Shown here: in pieces, positions 33,039 through 41,735 of the stretch | Position numbering within the stretch: the first letter of the stretch is position 1 | Layout: each line of letters begins with the position of its first letter | From: Ancylobacter pratisalsi | GTDB taxonomy: Bacteria > Pseudomonadota > Alphaproteobacteria > Rhizobiales > Xanthobacteraceae | DNA length: 64,000 bases | Assembly: GCF_010669125.1 (NCBI RefSeq) | Contig: NZ_CP048630.1 | Location: forward strand, 2,864,001-2,928,000 | Reading direction: 5' to 3' | Notes under the pieces: generated by a model | Databases searched by the model: none | Seen by the model: the letters and a program-made list of their open reading frames with translations, nothing else | What the model was told of the DNA's origin: nothing | Program-made: the position numbers and the translations under genes

Positions 33039-33899
33039 ATGAACGAGACGCAGAGCGTGAAACAGCGTTTCATCGAGGACTTCGCCGCCCGCCACGGGCT
33101 CGGCACCGACGCTGTCGATACATTGCTGCGTGCCGTCTCGGCCGGCGGTGGCACCATGGCCCAGTTCAGCCACCCGGAACTCGGCGGCATGGGCCAGTGG
33201 ACGCGCGGCGGCATGATCATGGTCGGCGACATGTTCAATCAGGGGCTCAAATACCGGGTCGACACGCTGTGCACCGAGATTTCCGATGCGCTGATGCAGA
33301 ACCATGCACTGGCTGCCGAGCTCCGCTCGCACGCATCCGGTGGCCAGGGCTATGGCATGGGCGCGTGGTGGCCGGAGGAGTTCGGGAATCCGAGTTCCTC
33401 GGGCGCGCAGAACGACCTGCGCTATGCCTTCTTTCCCGGCGCCCGGCGGCTGGTGGTTGAGAAGGCGGGCGCGCAGGCGATCTACGATACCGGCGAGCAC
33501 ATGATTTCCGGTGTGTCGCAGCAGCAGGGAGGCGACCAGTCGCTGAGCTTCTCCAGCCAGTTCGGCGTGGTGCAGCTCACCAACCTGCCGCGGATCGAGC
33601 ATGCAGGGCATCGGGAGAGCCTGTCGGACAGCACGCCGTGGAAGGAACAGCCGACGACCGACGCGCCGGTGCTGGCGCAGGCGCCTCACCCCTCTCCCAT
33701 GCCGCCCTCGTCTCCGGTTCCGGCTGCCGCGCCCCCGCGCGCACCCGTCGCGTCCGCACCTGCCGCGTCCGAACCGGGCGCGCGCGCTGTTGACGACATC
33801 TTCGCCGTTATCGAGCGCCTCGCCGATCTGAGAGCCAAGGGCATTCTGTCCGAGGAAGAATTCGCGGCAAAGAAAGCCGAACTGCTTGCACGGCTGTGA
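33039..33899 (+). CDS. SHOCT-domain protein
   Basis: A 286-residue protein. The N-terminal part has no named family but contains a Gly-rich stretch (GGMGQWTRGGMIMVGDMFNQ). A Pro/Ala-rich linker (about 210-250) leads to a C-terminal SHOCT module, DDIFAVIERLADLRAKGILS then EEEFAAKKAELL, a short helical hairpin usually joined to other domains. ATG 33039 has GGAG close by. Divergent from lemA. Function unknown. Confidence 0.75.
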   Translation: MNETQSVKQRFIEDFAARHGLGTDAVDTLLRAVSAGGGTMAQFSHPELGGMGQWTRGGMIMVGDMFNQGLKYRVDTLCTEISDALMQNHALAAELRSHASGGQGYGMGAWWPEEFGNPSSSGAQNDLRYAFFPGARRLVVEKAGAQAIYDTGEHMISGVSQQQGGDQSLSFSSQFGVVQLTNLPRIEHAGHRESLSDSTPWKEQPTTDAPVLAQAPHPSPMPPSSPVPAAAPPRAPVASAPAASEPGARAVDDIFAVIERLADLRAKGILSEEEFAAKKAELLARL

Positions 33900-33978
33900 T
33901 CGGGCGGCCGGTTGATCGCGGCGCCCGCCGCGGTGCGGGGTAGGGGTGAGCCGGCGGGGCGCGCGTGACCGCGGACGC

Positions 33979-34947
33979 TTAATCCGACCCGCGGCGCCTC
34001 AACGCATCGGTCGCCAGGTCCTTCTCCAGAACGATGCAGTTGCGGCCTGCCATCTTGGCGGCATAGAGCGCTCGATCCGCCTTCGCGCACAGGTCCGAGG
34101 CCGTATCGCCGTGCGTCGCCGCTGCCAGTCCGGCTGAAAATGAATAATGGAAATCCGGATCTTCCGGCAGTGGCCGAGAGATGCGGATAAGACCCAGCAT
34201 CCGTTCGACAATAAGTTCCGCTTCGCTGATGGATGTCGTGGGGAAAACCAGGATAAATTCTTCTCCGCCGACACGCCCGAAGCAGTCCGCGCGTCGAACC
34301 TGTTCCTGTATGCGCTTCGCGAAATCTTTCAGAATGAAATCGCCGGCCCGGTGTCCGTACCGATCGTTGATGTACTTGAAGTTGTCGAGGTCGAGCATGG
34401 CAACGCAGCCCGCGAGCGGGTCGGCCTTCGGGCTGGCAAGCATGTCCTCAATGCGCGCCATGGCGTATCGGCGGTTATTCACGCCTGTGAGGTCGTCCGT
34501 GTAGGCCGCCTTCATCGCGAAGTCGCGGTCCTGACGAAGGGTCCGGCTGCTCGCCTTGAGGGCAGTGATGTCGCTTGCAATGCAGAGCATCCAGCCGTCG
34601 CTATCCACCGCCTCGGTCATCCAGAGCCATCGCCCCCCGACCAGGTCGGTCTCGAAGGCGCGGAAGCCGATCTTGCCGCGTCGCGAAAGTGTCGCCGTCA
34701 ACCACTCGTCGAAGTCGGATGCGCGGATGACGGTGCCACGGCCGGCTTCGAAGTTCCTCCGCATGAGAGCATGCCAGAAGGGCTCTTCGTCCGGCTCGAG
34801 AAAAAAGGTCTCCCGAAAGGACCTGTTCGCATATCTCAGGCGGTCGAAGTCATCATAGGCGGCCACGAGGACCTGCGAATTCTCGTAAAGTGCCAGGAGC
34901 TTGTCGGGCATGCTCATCAGAGGTGTACTCTTCACGTCACATGCCAC
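33979..34947 (-). CDS. PAS-GGDEF diguanylate cyclase
   Basis: A 322-residue soluble cyclase. Residues 1-130 are a PAS-like sensor (YENSQVLVAAYDDFDRLRYA and WLWMTEAVDSDGWMLCIASD). Residues 150-310 are a GGDEF domain with LDLDNFKYINDRYGHRAGD, an intact GGEEF (227-231) and an RRAD inhibitory site five residues before it. It should make cyclic di-GMP in the cytoplasm. Single gene, minus strand, convergent with the SHOCT gene. Confidence 0.92.
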   Translation of the reverse strand: MACDVKSTPLMSMPDKLLALYENSQVLVAAYDDFDRLRYANRSFRETFFLEPDEEPFWHALMRRNFEAGRGTVIRASDFDEWLTATLSRRGKIGFRAFETDLVGGRWLWMTEAVDSDGWMLCIASDITALKASSRTLRQDRDFAMKAAYTDDLTGVNNRRYAMARIEDMLASPKADPLAGCVAMLDLDNFKYINDRYGHRAGDFILKDFAKRIQEQVRRADCFGRVGGEEFILVFPTTSISEAELIVERMLGLIRISRPLPEDPDFHYSFSAGLAAATHGDTASDLCAKADRALYAAKMAGRNCIVLEKDLATDALRRRGSD

Positions 34948-35501
34948 CCCGCGATCTCAGGCAATTGAACACATGCGACGGCAGCGTTACTTACGTCGCC
35001 GGCAAAATGGCCCTTGATTCCGACCGCCATCATCATTCCTGATACTACCAGATCACGCTGATCTCGGCGAACATATGGTCGCCATGTCAGGCCGGTTCGC
35101 GTGACCTGTCCCCATTGAACAGATCCGGTTCGGCCGTCATGCGCAGGGTGCGCTATCTGGCAGCGCCCGGCATTGTCCGCGGCATCCTGAAACCGGTGGG
35201 ATGTCGGGCATTCGTATCCGGCGAGGCGATCCGCCCGTCGAGGCTGACGAGGTCATCTCCGTCCGTGATGAGGCGGCGCACCGGAACATGCGCGTGCCCA
35301 GGGCCGGCGGTTCAGGCGAAGGAGCGTGGCGGTCCGCTGAATGCCCGTTCCAATGACCTCAACGTCGGCAAAATTCTCATATGATGAAAATAATGGCCCA
35401 TTGGATTTCTCTCTGTGGGAAATCGTTGACGGATCTGCCTGCTGCGTGGTCGGTTATGAAAAAGAGGCACGCCTGCCGATCCGCGTGCTGCAGGACCGAT
35501 C
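34948..35501. other. Intergenic region upstream of FAD oxidoreductase
   Basis: About 550 bases between divergent genes. The segment next to 35502 is AT-richer (ATATGATGAAAATAATGGCC near 35380) and probably holds the promoter of the oxidoreductase-SDR pair. Small frames such as 35115-35384 have no recognisable content. No RNA gene seen. Confidence 0.4.
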
Positions 35502-36824
35502 ATGAGCAAGTTTTCCCCTTTCGATACAACGCTCTGGTACGCCACCGCGCAGCCGGCGCCGTTGACGTTTCCACTTGAGGAACGGGTCGAGGCCGATGTC
35601 TGCGTGGTCGGTGCCGGCTACACCGGGCTCACGACCTGCCTCGAACTCGCGCGGCGGGGCGTGAAGGTGGTGCTGTTGGAGGCCCGGGAAGCCGGCTTCG
35701 GCGGCTCGGGCCGCAATGCCGGGCACTGCACCCCGACCTTCAGCTATTACAGCCTCGATTCCCTCAGAAAGCTGCTCGGCGAGCCTTGGGCCGAGCGGCT
35801 GATCCATCGCCAGACCCGGGCCAATGACCGCGTCGGGGACATGATCCGCGATTACCAGATCGACTGCGAATGGCAGCAGAAGGGCTACGTCATGGGCGCG
35901 CTGCGCCCCGGCGCGGTCGAGGTGCTGAAGGGCAAGGTCGATTCCTACAATGCGGTCGGCGCCCGCACGCGGCTGCTCTCACGCGAGGAGGCCGCCGAGA
36001 TGACCGGCAGCCCGCGCCTCTATGGAGGCTGGCTCCATGAGGAAGCCGGCCACATGAACCCGCTGGGCTACGCGCGTGGGCTCGCCCGCGCGGCGATGCA
36101 GGAGGGGGTGTCTCTCTACACTCGCTCGCCCGCCGAGGCGGTGGAGAAAGAGGGCGCGCGCTGGAAGGTAAAGACGCCGAAGGGGGAGGTCGTCGCCGAG
36201 AAGGTGATCTTCGCGACCGGCGCCTACACCGTGAAGGGGTGGCCCAGGCTCGACGAGACCTTCAAGATCCTCAAGGTCTTCATCGCGGCGACGCAGCCGC
36301 TGGATGCTGAGACGCGCCGGACCGTGCTGCCGCAGAACACCACCATGCATGACGGGCGCGGCGATATCTATGTCTACAAATACAATGCCGAAGGCCGCAT
36401 CGTCGCCTCGATGTTTCCCATGGGGAAGCGCGGCGTCGACCTCGATTACACCCGGCAGGTGATGACCGATCGGCTGAAATGGCTGCACCCGCAGATCCGG
36501 GAGCCTATCCGCTGGGAATATCTCTGGTTTGGCGAACTCGACATGCAGGTGAAGACGGTTCCTCGCCTCTACGGCCTCGGGCCGGGCATCGTGGCGCTCA
36601 CCGGCCTGTCGGGTCGCGGGGTGCCGACGGGCTCCATGCTGGGCGGGATCCTCGCCGAATGGGCGCTCGGCGTGCCGGAGAGCGAGCTGTCGCTGAAGGT
36701 CGAGCCGATGAAGGCGGCGCCCTTTTACATGGACTACGCGCCGAAGCTGCGGCTGCGCTATTTCCGCCTCCAGGATGGCCGGGCGGCCCGGCGCGAGGGC
36801 GCCGAACTGCCACCACACGCATGA
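35502..36824 (+). CDS. FAD-dependent oxidoreductase (gamma-glutamylputrescine oxidase-like)
   Basis: A 440-residue DAO-family flavoprotein. The N-terminus FDTTLWYATAQPAPLTFPLE followed by DVCVVGAGYTGLTTCLELAR (near residues 32-51) and EAGFGGSGRNAGHCTP is typical of the gamma-glutamylputrescine oxidase group. The FAD-contacting end GLSGRGVPTGSMLGGILAEW is intact. It precedes an SDR gene by 11 bases and lies near an amino-acid ABC importer, so oxidation of an imported amine or amino acid is likely. Soluble, cytoplasmic. Confidence 0.9.
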   Translation: MSKFSPFDTTLWYATAQPAPLTFPLEERVEADVCVVGAGYTGLTTCLELARRGVKVVLLEAREAGFGGSGRNAGHCTPTFSYYSLDSLRKLLGEPWAERLIHRQTRANDRVGDMIRDYQIDCEWQQKGYVMGALRPGAVEVLKGKVDSYNAVGARTRLLSREEAAEMTGSPRLYGGWLHEEAGHMNPLGYARGLARAAMQEGVSLYTRSPAEAVEKEGARWKVKTPKGEVVAEKVIFATGAYTVKGWPRLDETFKILKVFIAATQPLDAETRRTVLPQNTTMHDGRGDIYVYKYNAEGRIVASMFPMGKRGVDLDYTRQVMTDRLKWLHPQIREPIRWEYLWFGELDMQVKTVPRLYGLGPGIVALTGLSGRGVPTGSMLGGILAEWALGVPESELSLKVEPMKAAPFYMDYAPKLRLRYFRLQDGRAARREGAELPPHA

Positions 36825-36835
36825 AGGAGACTGTG

Positions 36836-37537
36836 ATGACCGTCCGCACCGCACTGATATCTGGTGGCAATCGCGGCATTGGCGCCGCCACCGGCCGGGC
36901 CCTGGCGGGCGCTGGCTGGAATGTCTCTCTCGGCATGCGCGCGCCCGTGCGCCCCGACTGGGCCGACACGGTTCCCGGAGCCATCCATGTTCACGCCTAT
37001 GACGCGACCGAGCCGGCGAGCGCCGCCGCCTGGGTCGCGGCCGCGCGTGAGCGCTTCGGCGGCATCGATGCCGTGGTGGCCAATGCGGGCATCATGGTGC
37101 GCAAGGACGTGATCGAGGCCGAGGATGCCGATCTCGAAGCGCTCATGCAGGTCAACGTCGCCGCTCCGCGCACGCTGGTGAAGGCGGCGTGGGAGGACCT
37201 CGTCGCCACCGGGCGAGGGCGGGTGATCATCGTCTCCTCGCTGTCGGGCAAGCGTGTGAAGTCGGCGATATCCGGGCTCTACTCGGTGTCGAAATTCGCC
37301 GCGACCGGACTCGCCCACGCCATCCGCCATGTCGGCTTTGAGCACGGCATTCGGGTGACTGCGGTGTGTCCCGGCTTCGTCGCCACCGACATGGGCCTGC
37401 CGCTGGCCGACGTGCCGGCGTCGGAGTTGACCTCGCCGGAGGATATCGCCCGGTCCATCGCCTTCCTCATCGAGCTGCCCAACACGTCAAGCGTGGCGGA
37501 ATTCGCGGTGAACTGCCGGCTGGAGGAGTCCTTCTGA
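36836..37537 (+). CDS. SDR-family oxidoreductase
   Basis: A 233-residue short-chain dehydrogenase with GGNRGIG near residues 10-16, ANAGIM in the middle, and the catalytic set IIVSSLSGK plus YSVSK (YxxxK). Start ATG 36836 lies 11 bases after the upstream FAD enzyme, so the two are co-expressed. It would interconvert a carbonyl and an alcohol derived from the FAD-enzyme product; the substrate is unknown. The same FAD-SDR pairing occurs at 1-1926. Confidence 0.92.
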   Translation: MTVRTALISGGNRGIGAATGRALAGAGWNVSLGMRAPVRPDWADTVPGAIHVHAYDATEPASAAAWVAAARERFGGIDAVVANAGIMVRKDVIEAEDADLEALMQVNVAAPRTLVKAAWEDLVATGRGRVIIVSSLSGKRVKSAISGLYSVSKFAATGLAHAIRHVGFEHGIRVTAVCPGFVATDMGLPLADVPASELTSPEDIARSIAFLIELPNTSSVAEFAVNCRLEESF

Positions 37538-37556
37538 GCCACCGGAAACGTGCGGT

Positions 37557-38321
37557 TCAGGCGCGGCTTTCGATGAGGTCGATCTCGGTGCGCAGTAACG
37601 CGGCATAGTGCTCAACGAAGCCGGGAACGATCTTGGCGCAGAGAAAGGTGAAGCCCAGCGAGGCGATGGGCGCGCCGGTCTCGTTCATAATCGGCATGGC
37701 CACGCCGGCGATACCGGGAATGAGCTCGCCAATGTCGACCGCGTAGCCGCGCTCGCGCGTTTCGTCGATCAAGCCCCACACCTTTTCCGCCGGCAGGTCG
37801 CGGAAGTTCGAGAGGCGTTGCTGGTTGGCGCGCAGAATGAAGTCCTGCTCCTCGCGGTCGAGAAAGGCCAGCATGGAGATGCTGCCGGGCCCGGCGCCGA
37901 GCGGCACCGAGCCGCCGATCGATCCGGTGAGCGTCTGCACCACGCATTCGCCGTCGCGGCGGTCGAGGCAGATGGAGTCGTGATTGTGACGGGCCATCAG
38001 ATGCGTGGTCTCGCCTGTTTTCTTGCGCAGGCGCGACAGCCCCATTTCACAGCGGCTGATGAGCCCCGGCCCGCGTGCCGCGCGCGCGCCATAGATGAAC
38101 ATCTTGGCGCCGAGCCGGTAGCGCTTGCGCTTGTCGTCCCGCGCCAGCAGGCGGTGCCCGACAAGGGTGTTGAGAATGCGATGGCAGGTGGCGGTGTTGA
38201 GCCCGGAGCGCTCGACCAGCTCCTTGAGGGTCGCTCCCTCCAGATCTCCATCCGCGATGAAGTCCAGCAAAAGCGCCGCGCGATCAAGGAGTTGAGATCC
38301 GCCTGTGTTGGACGCGGGCAT
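37557..38321 (-). CDS. IclR-family transcriptional regulator
   Basis: A 254-residue regulator. The winged helix-turn-helix is at the N-terminus (LKELVERSGLNTATCHRILN then TLVGHRLLARDDKRKRYRLG). The C-terminal effector domain shows the IclR features LTGSIGGSVPLGAGPGSISM and GYAVDIGELIPGIAGVAMPI. It reads convergently with the SDR and divergently from the ABC importer, so it is a good candidate regulator of that importer; an inverted repeat lies in the shared gap. Confidence 0.92.
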   Translation of the reverse strand: MPASNTGGSQLLDRAALLLDFIADGDLEGATLKELVERSGLNTATCHRILNTLVGHRLLARDDKRKRYRLGAKMFIYGARAARGPGLISRCEMGLSRLRKKTGETTHLMARHNHDSICLDRRDGECVVQTLTGSIGGSVPLGAGPGSISMLAFLDREEQDFILRANQQRLSNFRDLPAEKVWGLIDETRERGYAVDIGELIPGIAGVAMPIMNETGAPIASLGFTFLCAKIVPGFVEHYAALLRTEIDLIESRA

Positions 38322-38352
38322 CTACACATTCCACATTATGATAAATTTGATC

Positions 38353-38366
38353 CTACACGCTTGTAG
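38353..38366. promoter_or_regulatory. Inverted repeat in IclR/ABC intergenic gap
   Basis: CTACACGCTTGTAG (arms CTACA and TGTAG around CGCT) lies 32 bases upstream of the iclR-like start, in an AT-rich stretch between the divergent genes. It is a possible operator; IclR proteins usually bind short palindromes in such gaps. Arms of five bases can occur by chance. Confidence 0.4.
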
Positions 38367-38523
38367 TGTGAGAAAAACTGATAATCAATGTTGAAAATTC
38401 ATGCACATGGGCATCTGGCTAATTTCTAGTCAGGTGGGCGCGTGTCGCGGAATGCCGCCGCGGGGGCAGGGATAGCTGAAACCTCGCGGCAACGAGCAGC
38501 AACTCGACAGATGGGGACTACCA

Positions 38524-39351
38524 GTGAAAACAGCCATTGTGACTTTTGCTTCCACGCTGCTGGTGACTCTCGGCATCAGCGCCGCATCCGCCGACACACT
38601 CTCCGACGTGAAGTCGAAGGGCACCCTCACCATTGGTGTGAAGAGCGATTATCCGCCCTATGGCTTCCTCAACGACAAGGGGGAGATCGTTGGCTTCGAG
38701 GTGGATCTGGGCAAATACATCGCCAAGGACATACTGGGCCCTGAAGGCAAGGTCGAACTCGTCCCGGTTGTCGCCTCGAACCGCATCGAGTTCCTGAATT
38801 CCGGCCGCATCGACCTTGTCCTGGCGACGCTGGGCGTCACGGCCGAGCGCGGCAAGGTGATCGACTTCTCTGAATACTATGTCTCGGCTCCCGGTCCCTC
38901 GGTGCTCGCTCCCGCCGCCTTCAAGCCCGCGACGTGGGAGGAGCTGAAGGGCCTCACCCTGTGCGGCATCCAGGGCTCCTACTTCAACAAGCGTCTGGGT
39001 GAGGCCTACGGCATCAACCTCGTCAACTTCAAGACGCAGCCGGAAGCCTATCGTGCGCTGAAGGACAACCGCTGTGTCGGCTTCGCCTTTGACGACATGA
39101 CCCTGCGCAAGAAGCTCGAGGATGACGCCGACTGGAAGGACTACAAGATCGCGGTGGAGCCCTACGAGTACATTCCGCAGGCGGCGGGCATCCGCAAGGA
39201 TGACGCGGCCTTCCTCGACGCGGTGAACAAGGCCATCACCAAGGCGGAAGCCGAGGGCAAGCTGATCGAGTGGGAAACCACCTATGGCATGCCGCACTCG
39301 AAGTACATTGCCGAGCGGTCCAAGAAGGCGGCCGAAAAGCTGAAGCTGTAA
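38524..39351 (+). CDS. Amino-acid ABC transporter substrate-binding protein
   Basis: A 275-residue periplasmic protein of family 3 (SBP_bac_3). A Sec signal peptide (ATA-rich, ends ISAASAD) is followed by SKGTLTIGVKSDYPPYGFLN, the classic ligand-entry stretch, and LVLATLGVTAERGKVIDFSE. GTG start at 38524 with a GGGGA tract upstream. It begins the operon with two permeases and an ATPase, and probably binds an amino acid or a related amine compound. Confidence 0.94.
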   Translation: MKTAIVTFASTLLVTLGISAASADTLSDVKSKGTLTIGVKSDYPPYGFLNDKGEIVGFEVDLGKYIAKDILGPEGKVELVPVVASNRIEFLNSGRIDLVLATLGVTAERGKVIDFSEYYVSAPGPSVLAPAAFKPATWEELKGLTLCGIQGSYFNKRLGEAYGINLVNFKTQPEAYRALKDNRCVGFAFDDMTLRKKLEDDADWKDYKIAVEPYEYIPQAAGIRKDDAAFLDAVNKAITKAEAEGKLIEWETTYGMPHSKYIAERSKKAAEKLKL

Positions 39352-39376
39352 GCCGACGTCCCGCGGAGCCGCGCGC

Positions 39377-40093
39377 GTGTTGACTCTTGATTACTCATGG
39401 CTCGCCGACCCGGTGTATCAGCATTGGCTGCTCCGCGGGACGCTCACCACGCTTGAACTGGCGTTCGCCTCCTCGGGGATCGCCATTGTCATCGGCCTCT
39501 TCGGCGCGCTGGCGCTGACGTTGCGGATCGCCTGGCTCGACGCGTTCGTCGAGCTGTTCGTGGAAATCTTCCGCAACACGCCACCGCTGCTCCAGATGCT
39601 GTTCTTCTACTTCACTCTGAGCACGATCGGGCTGAGTGTGACCGATCCACGGACCGGGCTGAGCATGCCGCTGCTGTCGGCATTCTCCTGCGCGCTGATC
39701 TCGCTCAGCCTGTTCGGCGGGGCTCTTTGCATCGAGGCCTTCCGCTCGGGTCTTGAGAGCCTGCCGCGCGCCGTGACGGAGGCGGCCCGCTCGCTCGGCT
39801 ACACCCGCTGGGAGCGCTTCCGGCGCATCGAGATGCCGATCGCGAGCCGCATCTGTCTGCCCGCCCTCACGAACATCATGACCAACCAGTTCAAGACCAC
39901 GTCGCAGGCCTCGGTGATCACCGTGCCGGAGCTGATGTATTATGCCGGCCAGATCTACAACGACACCTTCCGCACCGCGGAAGTCATGATCCTCGTGCTG
40001 TTTATCTATGTGACGCTTGTGAGCCTGCTCTCGTGGGGCATGTCGCTGGTCGAGCGGGCGCTGGCCTTTCCCGGCTACGGAAAGGGGCACTGA
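39377..40093 (+). CDS. Amino-acid ABC transporter permease (HisM-type)
   Basis: A 238-residue permease of the polar amino-acid family. It has the amphipathic start, the GALALTLRIAWLDAFVELFV segment, the RNTPPLLQMLFFYFTLSTIG motif and the EAA loop VTEAARSLGYTRWERFRRIE. GTG at 39377. It precedes the second permease by 2 bases. Forms a heterodimer with it. Confidence 0.95.
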   Translation: MLTLDYSWLADPVYQHWLLRGTLTTLELAFASSGIAIVIGLFGALALTLRIAWLDAFVELFVEIFRNTPPLLQMLFFYFTLSTIGLSVTDPRTGLSMPLLSAFSCALISLSLFGGALCIEAFRSGLESLPRAVTEAARSLGYTRWERFRRIEMPIASRICLPALTNIMTNQFKTTSQASVITVPELMYYAGQIYNDTFRTAEVMILVLFIYVTLVSLLSWGMSLVERALAFPGYGKGH

Positions 40094-40095
40094 GC

Positions 40096-40911
40096 ATGCC
40101 GACCTTTCCGCTGACCTATGCCGAGAAGAAGCGCGTTATCCAGTTCGCCATCGTTCTGGCCGTGCTGCTGTGGATTGCGATCGATGCGGCGACCGGGGGC
40201 GCGCAGAACTGGAGCCGCGTCTGGCTGCGCCTGCCGATCCTGCTGACCGGACAGGCTTCGGGCTGGCCGCTTGAGGGCGGTTTCTCGCTCAATATTCTCC
40301 TCGGGCTGTGCGCCATGGCGCTCGCCGCCGTGCTGGGCACCTTCCTCGGCTTCGGCATGCTTTCGAAGCGCAAGTTCATTCGGGTCCCGAGCTTCCTGGT
40401 CATGAACTTCCTGCGCAACTCGCCCTGGCTCGTGCTGTTGTTCGCGATGCTCTACATCATCCCGTTCAGGGTGAATGTCTTCGGGGTGAGCATCGCCATT
40501 CCGGCCTTTGTGAAGGCGGTGATCGGCCTGGCCCTGCCGACGAGCGCGAACTTCGCGGAGATTATCCGGGGCGCGGTTCAGTCGATCCACTCCGGACAAT
40601 GGGAGGCGGCCCGCTCGCTCGGCTACATGCCGATGGCGATCTATTGGCGGGTCATCCTCCCGCAGGCGCTGCGCCGGATGATCCCCGGCTGGATGAATCT
40701 CTATGCGCTGCTGATGATCGCCACCTCGCTTGCCACCGTGACCGGTATCCAGGACGTGATCACCACGCTGAATACGTTGCTCGCGATGGAGAACGAGCGG
40801 GTCATCGTTTATTTTTACATCACCGCCCTGTTCCTGTTCTTCGCCTATTGCTACCCGATCGCGGTCCTGGCGCGGCGCCTTGAACAGTCGGTCAAGGGGG
40901 ACACCCTATGA
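40096..40911 (+). CDS. Amino-acid ABC transporter permease (HisQ-type)
   Basis: A 271-residue permease with a longer N-terminal membrane region than its partner. The conserved NFLRNSPWLVLLFAMLYIIP stretch and the EAA loop GQWEAARSLGYMPMAIYWRV are intact. Start ATG 40096, two bases after the stop of the first permease. Its stop overlaps the ATPase start by 4 bp. Confidence 0.95.
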   Translation: MPTFPLTYAEKKRVIQFAIVLAVLLWIAIDAATGGAQNWSRVWLRLPILLTGQASGWPLEGGFSLNILLGLCAMALAAVLGTFLGFGMLSKRKFIRVPSFLVMNFLRNSPWLVLLFAMLYIIPFRVNVFGVSIAIPAFVKAVIGLALPTSANFAEIIRGAVQSIHSGQWEAARSLGYMPMAIYWRVILPQALRRMIPGWMNLYALLMIATSLATVTGIQDVITTLNTLLAMENERVIVYFYITALFLFFAYCYPIAVLARRLEQSVKGDTL

Positions 40912-41654
40912 ACCGCTCCGACGCCCTCATCGAACTCGATGCCGTGAACAAGAGCTTCGGCTCCTTCCAGGTGCTCAAGGGTATCTCGCTCGCCGTCAAG
41001 GATGGCGAGGCGGTGTGCATCATCGGGCCGTCGGGCTCGGGCAAGTCCACCATCCTGCGCTGTATCAATGGGCTGCTGCCGATCGATTCCGGCTCCATCC
41101 GCGTCGGCACCCAAGAGGTGCACAAGATGAAGACCGAGAAGGAGATGCGTCCGCTGCGTCACCAGGTGTCGATGGTGTTTCAGCAGTACAATCTCTTTCC
41201 ACACCGCACGGCGCTGCAGAACATCATGATGGCGCCGATCCAGGTGCTCGGTCACGAGGCGGGGGAAGTGGAGGCGCGCGCCCATCGCCTGCTCGCCAAG
41301 GTGCGGCTCTCCGACAAGGCGGACGCCTATCCCGGCCAGCTCTCCGGCGGGCAGCAGCAGCGCGTCGCCATCGCCCGTGCGCTCGCCATGGAGCCGCAGG
41401 TGATCCTGTTCGACGAGGTGACCGCCGCGCTCGATCCGGAAACGGTGAAAGAGGTCCTGACCGCCATTCGCGAACTGGTCGATGATGGGCTGACCTGCAT
41501 TCTGGTCACGCACGAGATGAAGTTTGCCCGCGAGGTCGCGGAGCGGGTCTGCTTCACCGATCACGGCCGCATTGTCGAGAGCGGACCGCCGGCACAGATT
41601 TTCGACTCCCCGCAGGATCCGCGCACCCGTGAGTTCCTCGGGAAGATCCTCTGA
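40908..41654 (+). CDS. Amino-acid ABC transporter ATPase
   Basis: A 248-residue ATPase of the GlnQ/HisP kind: Walker A GPSGSGKST, signature LSGGQQQRVAIARAL, Walker B VILFDEVTAALD and the H-loop VTHEM. Overlaps the second permease by 4 bp. It completes a binding protein-permease-permease-ATPase operon for polar amino acids or opine-like compounds. Confidence 0.96.
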   Translation: MNRSDALIELDAVNKSFGSFQVLKGISLAVKDGEAVCIIGPSGSGKSTILRCINGLLPIDSGSIRVGTQEVHKMKTEKEMRPLRHQVSMVFQQYNLFPHRTALQNIMMAPIQVLGHEAGEVEARAHRLLAKVRLSDKADAYPGQLSGGQQQRVAIARALAMEPQVILFDEVTAALDPETVKEVLTAIRELVDDGLTCILVTHEMKFAREVAERVCFTDHGRIVESGPPAQIFDSPQDPRTREFLGKIL

Positions 41655-41735
41655 CACTCTCGCCCGACCGGCCCTGAAACGCTGCGCCCGACGTGACGCC
41701 AGCCGCCGCTCCCTTGCAACCGAAGGCATGCGCCA

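Noticed and set aside
35115..35384. 89-codon plus-strand frame
   Set aside because: No ribosome-binding site, no family similarity, and it overlaps the likely promoter region.
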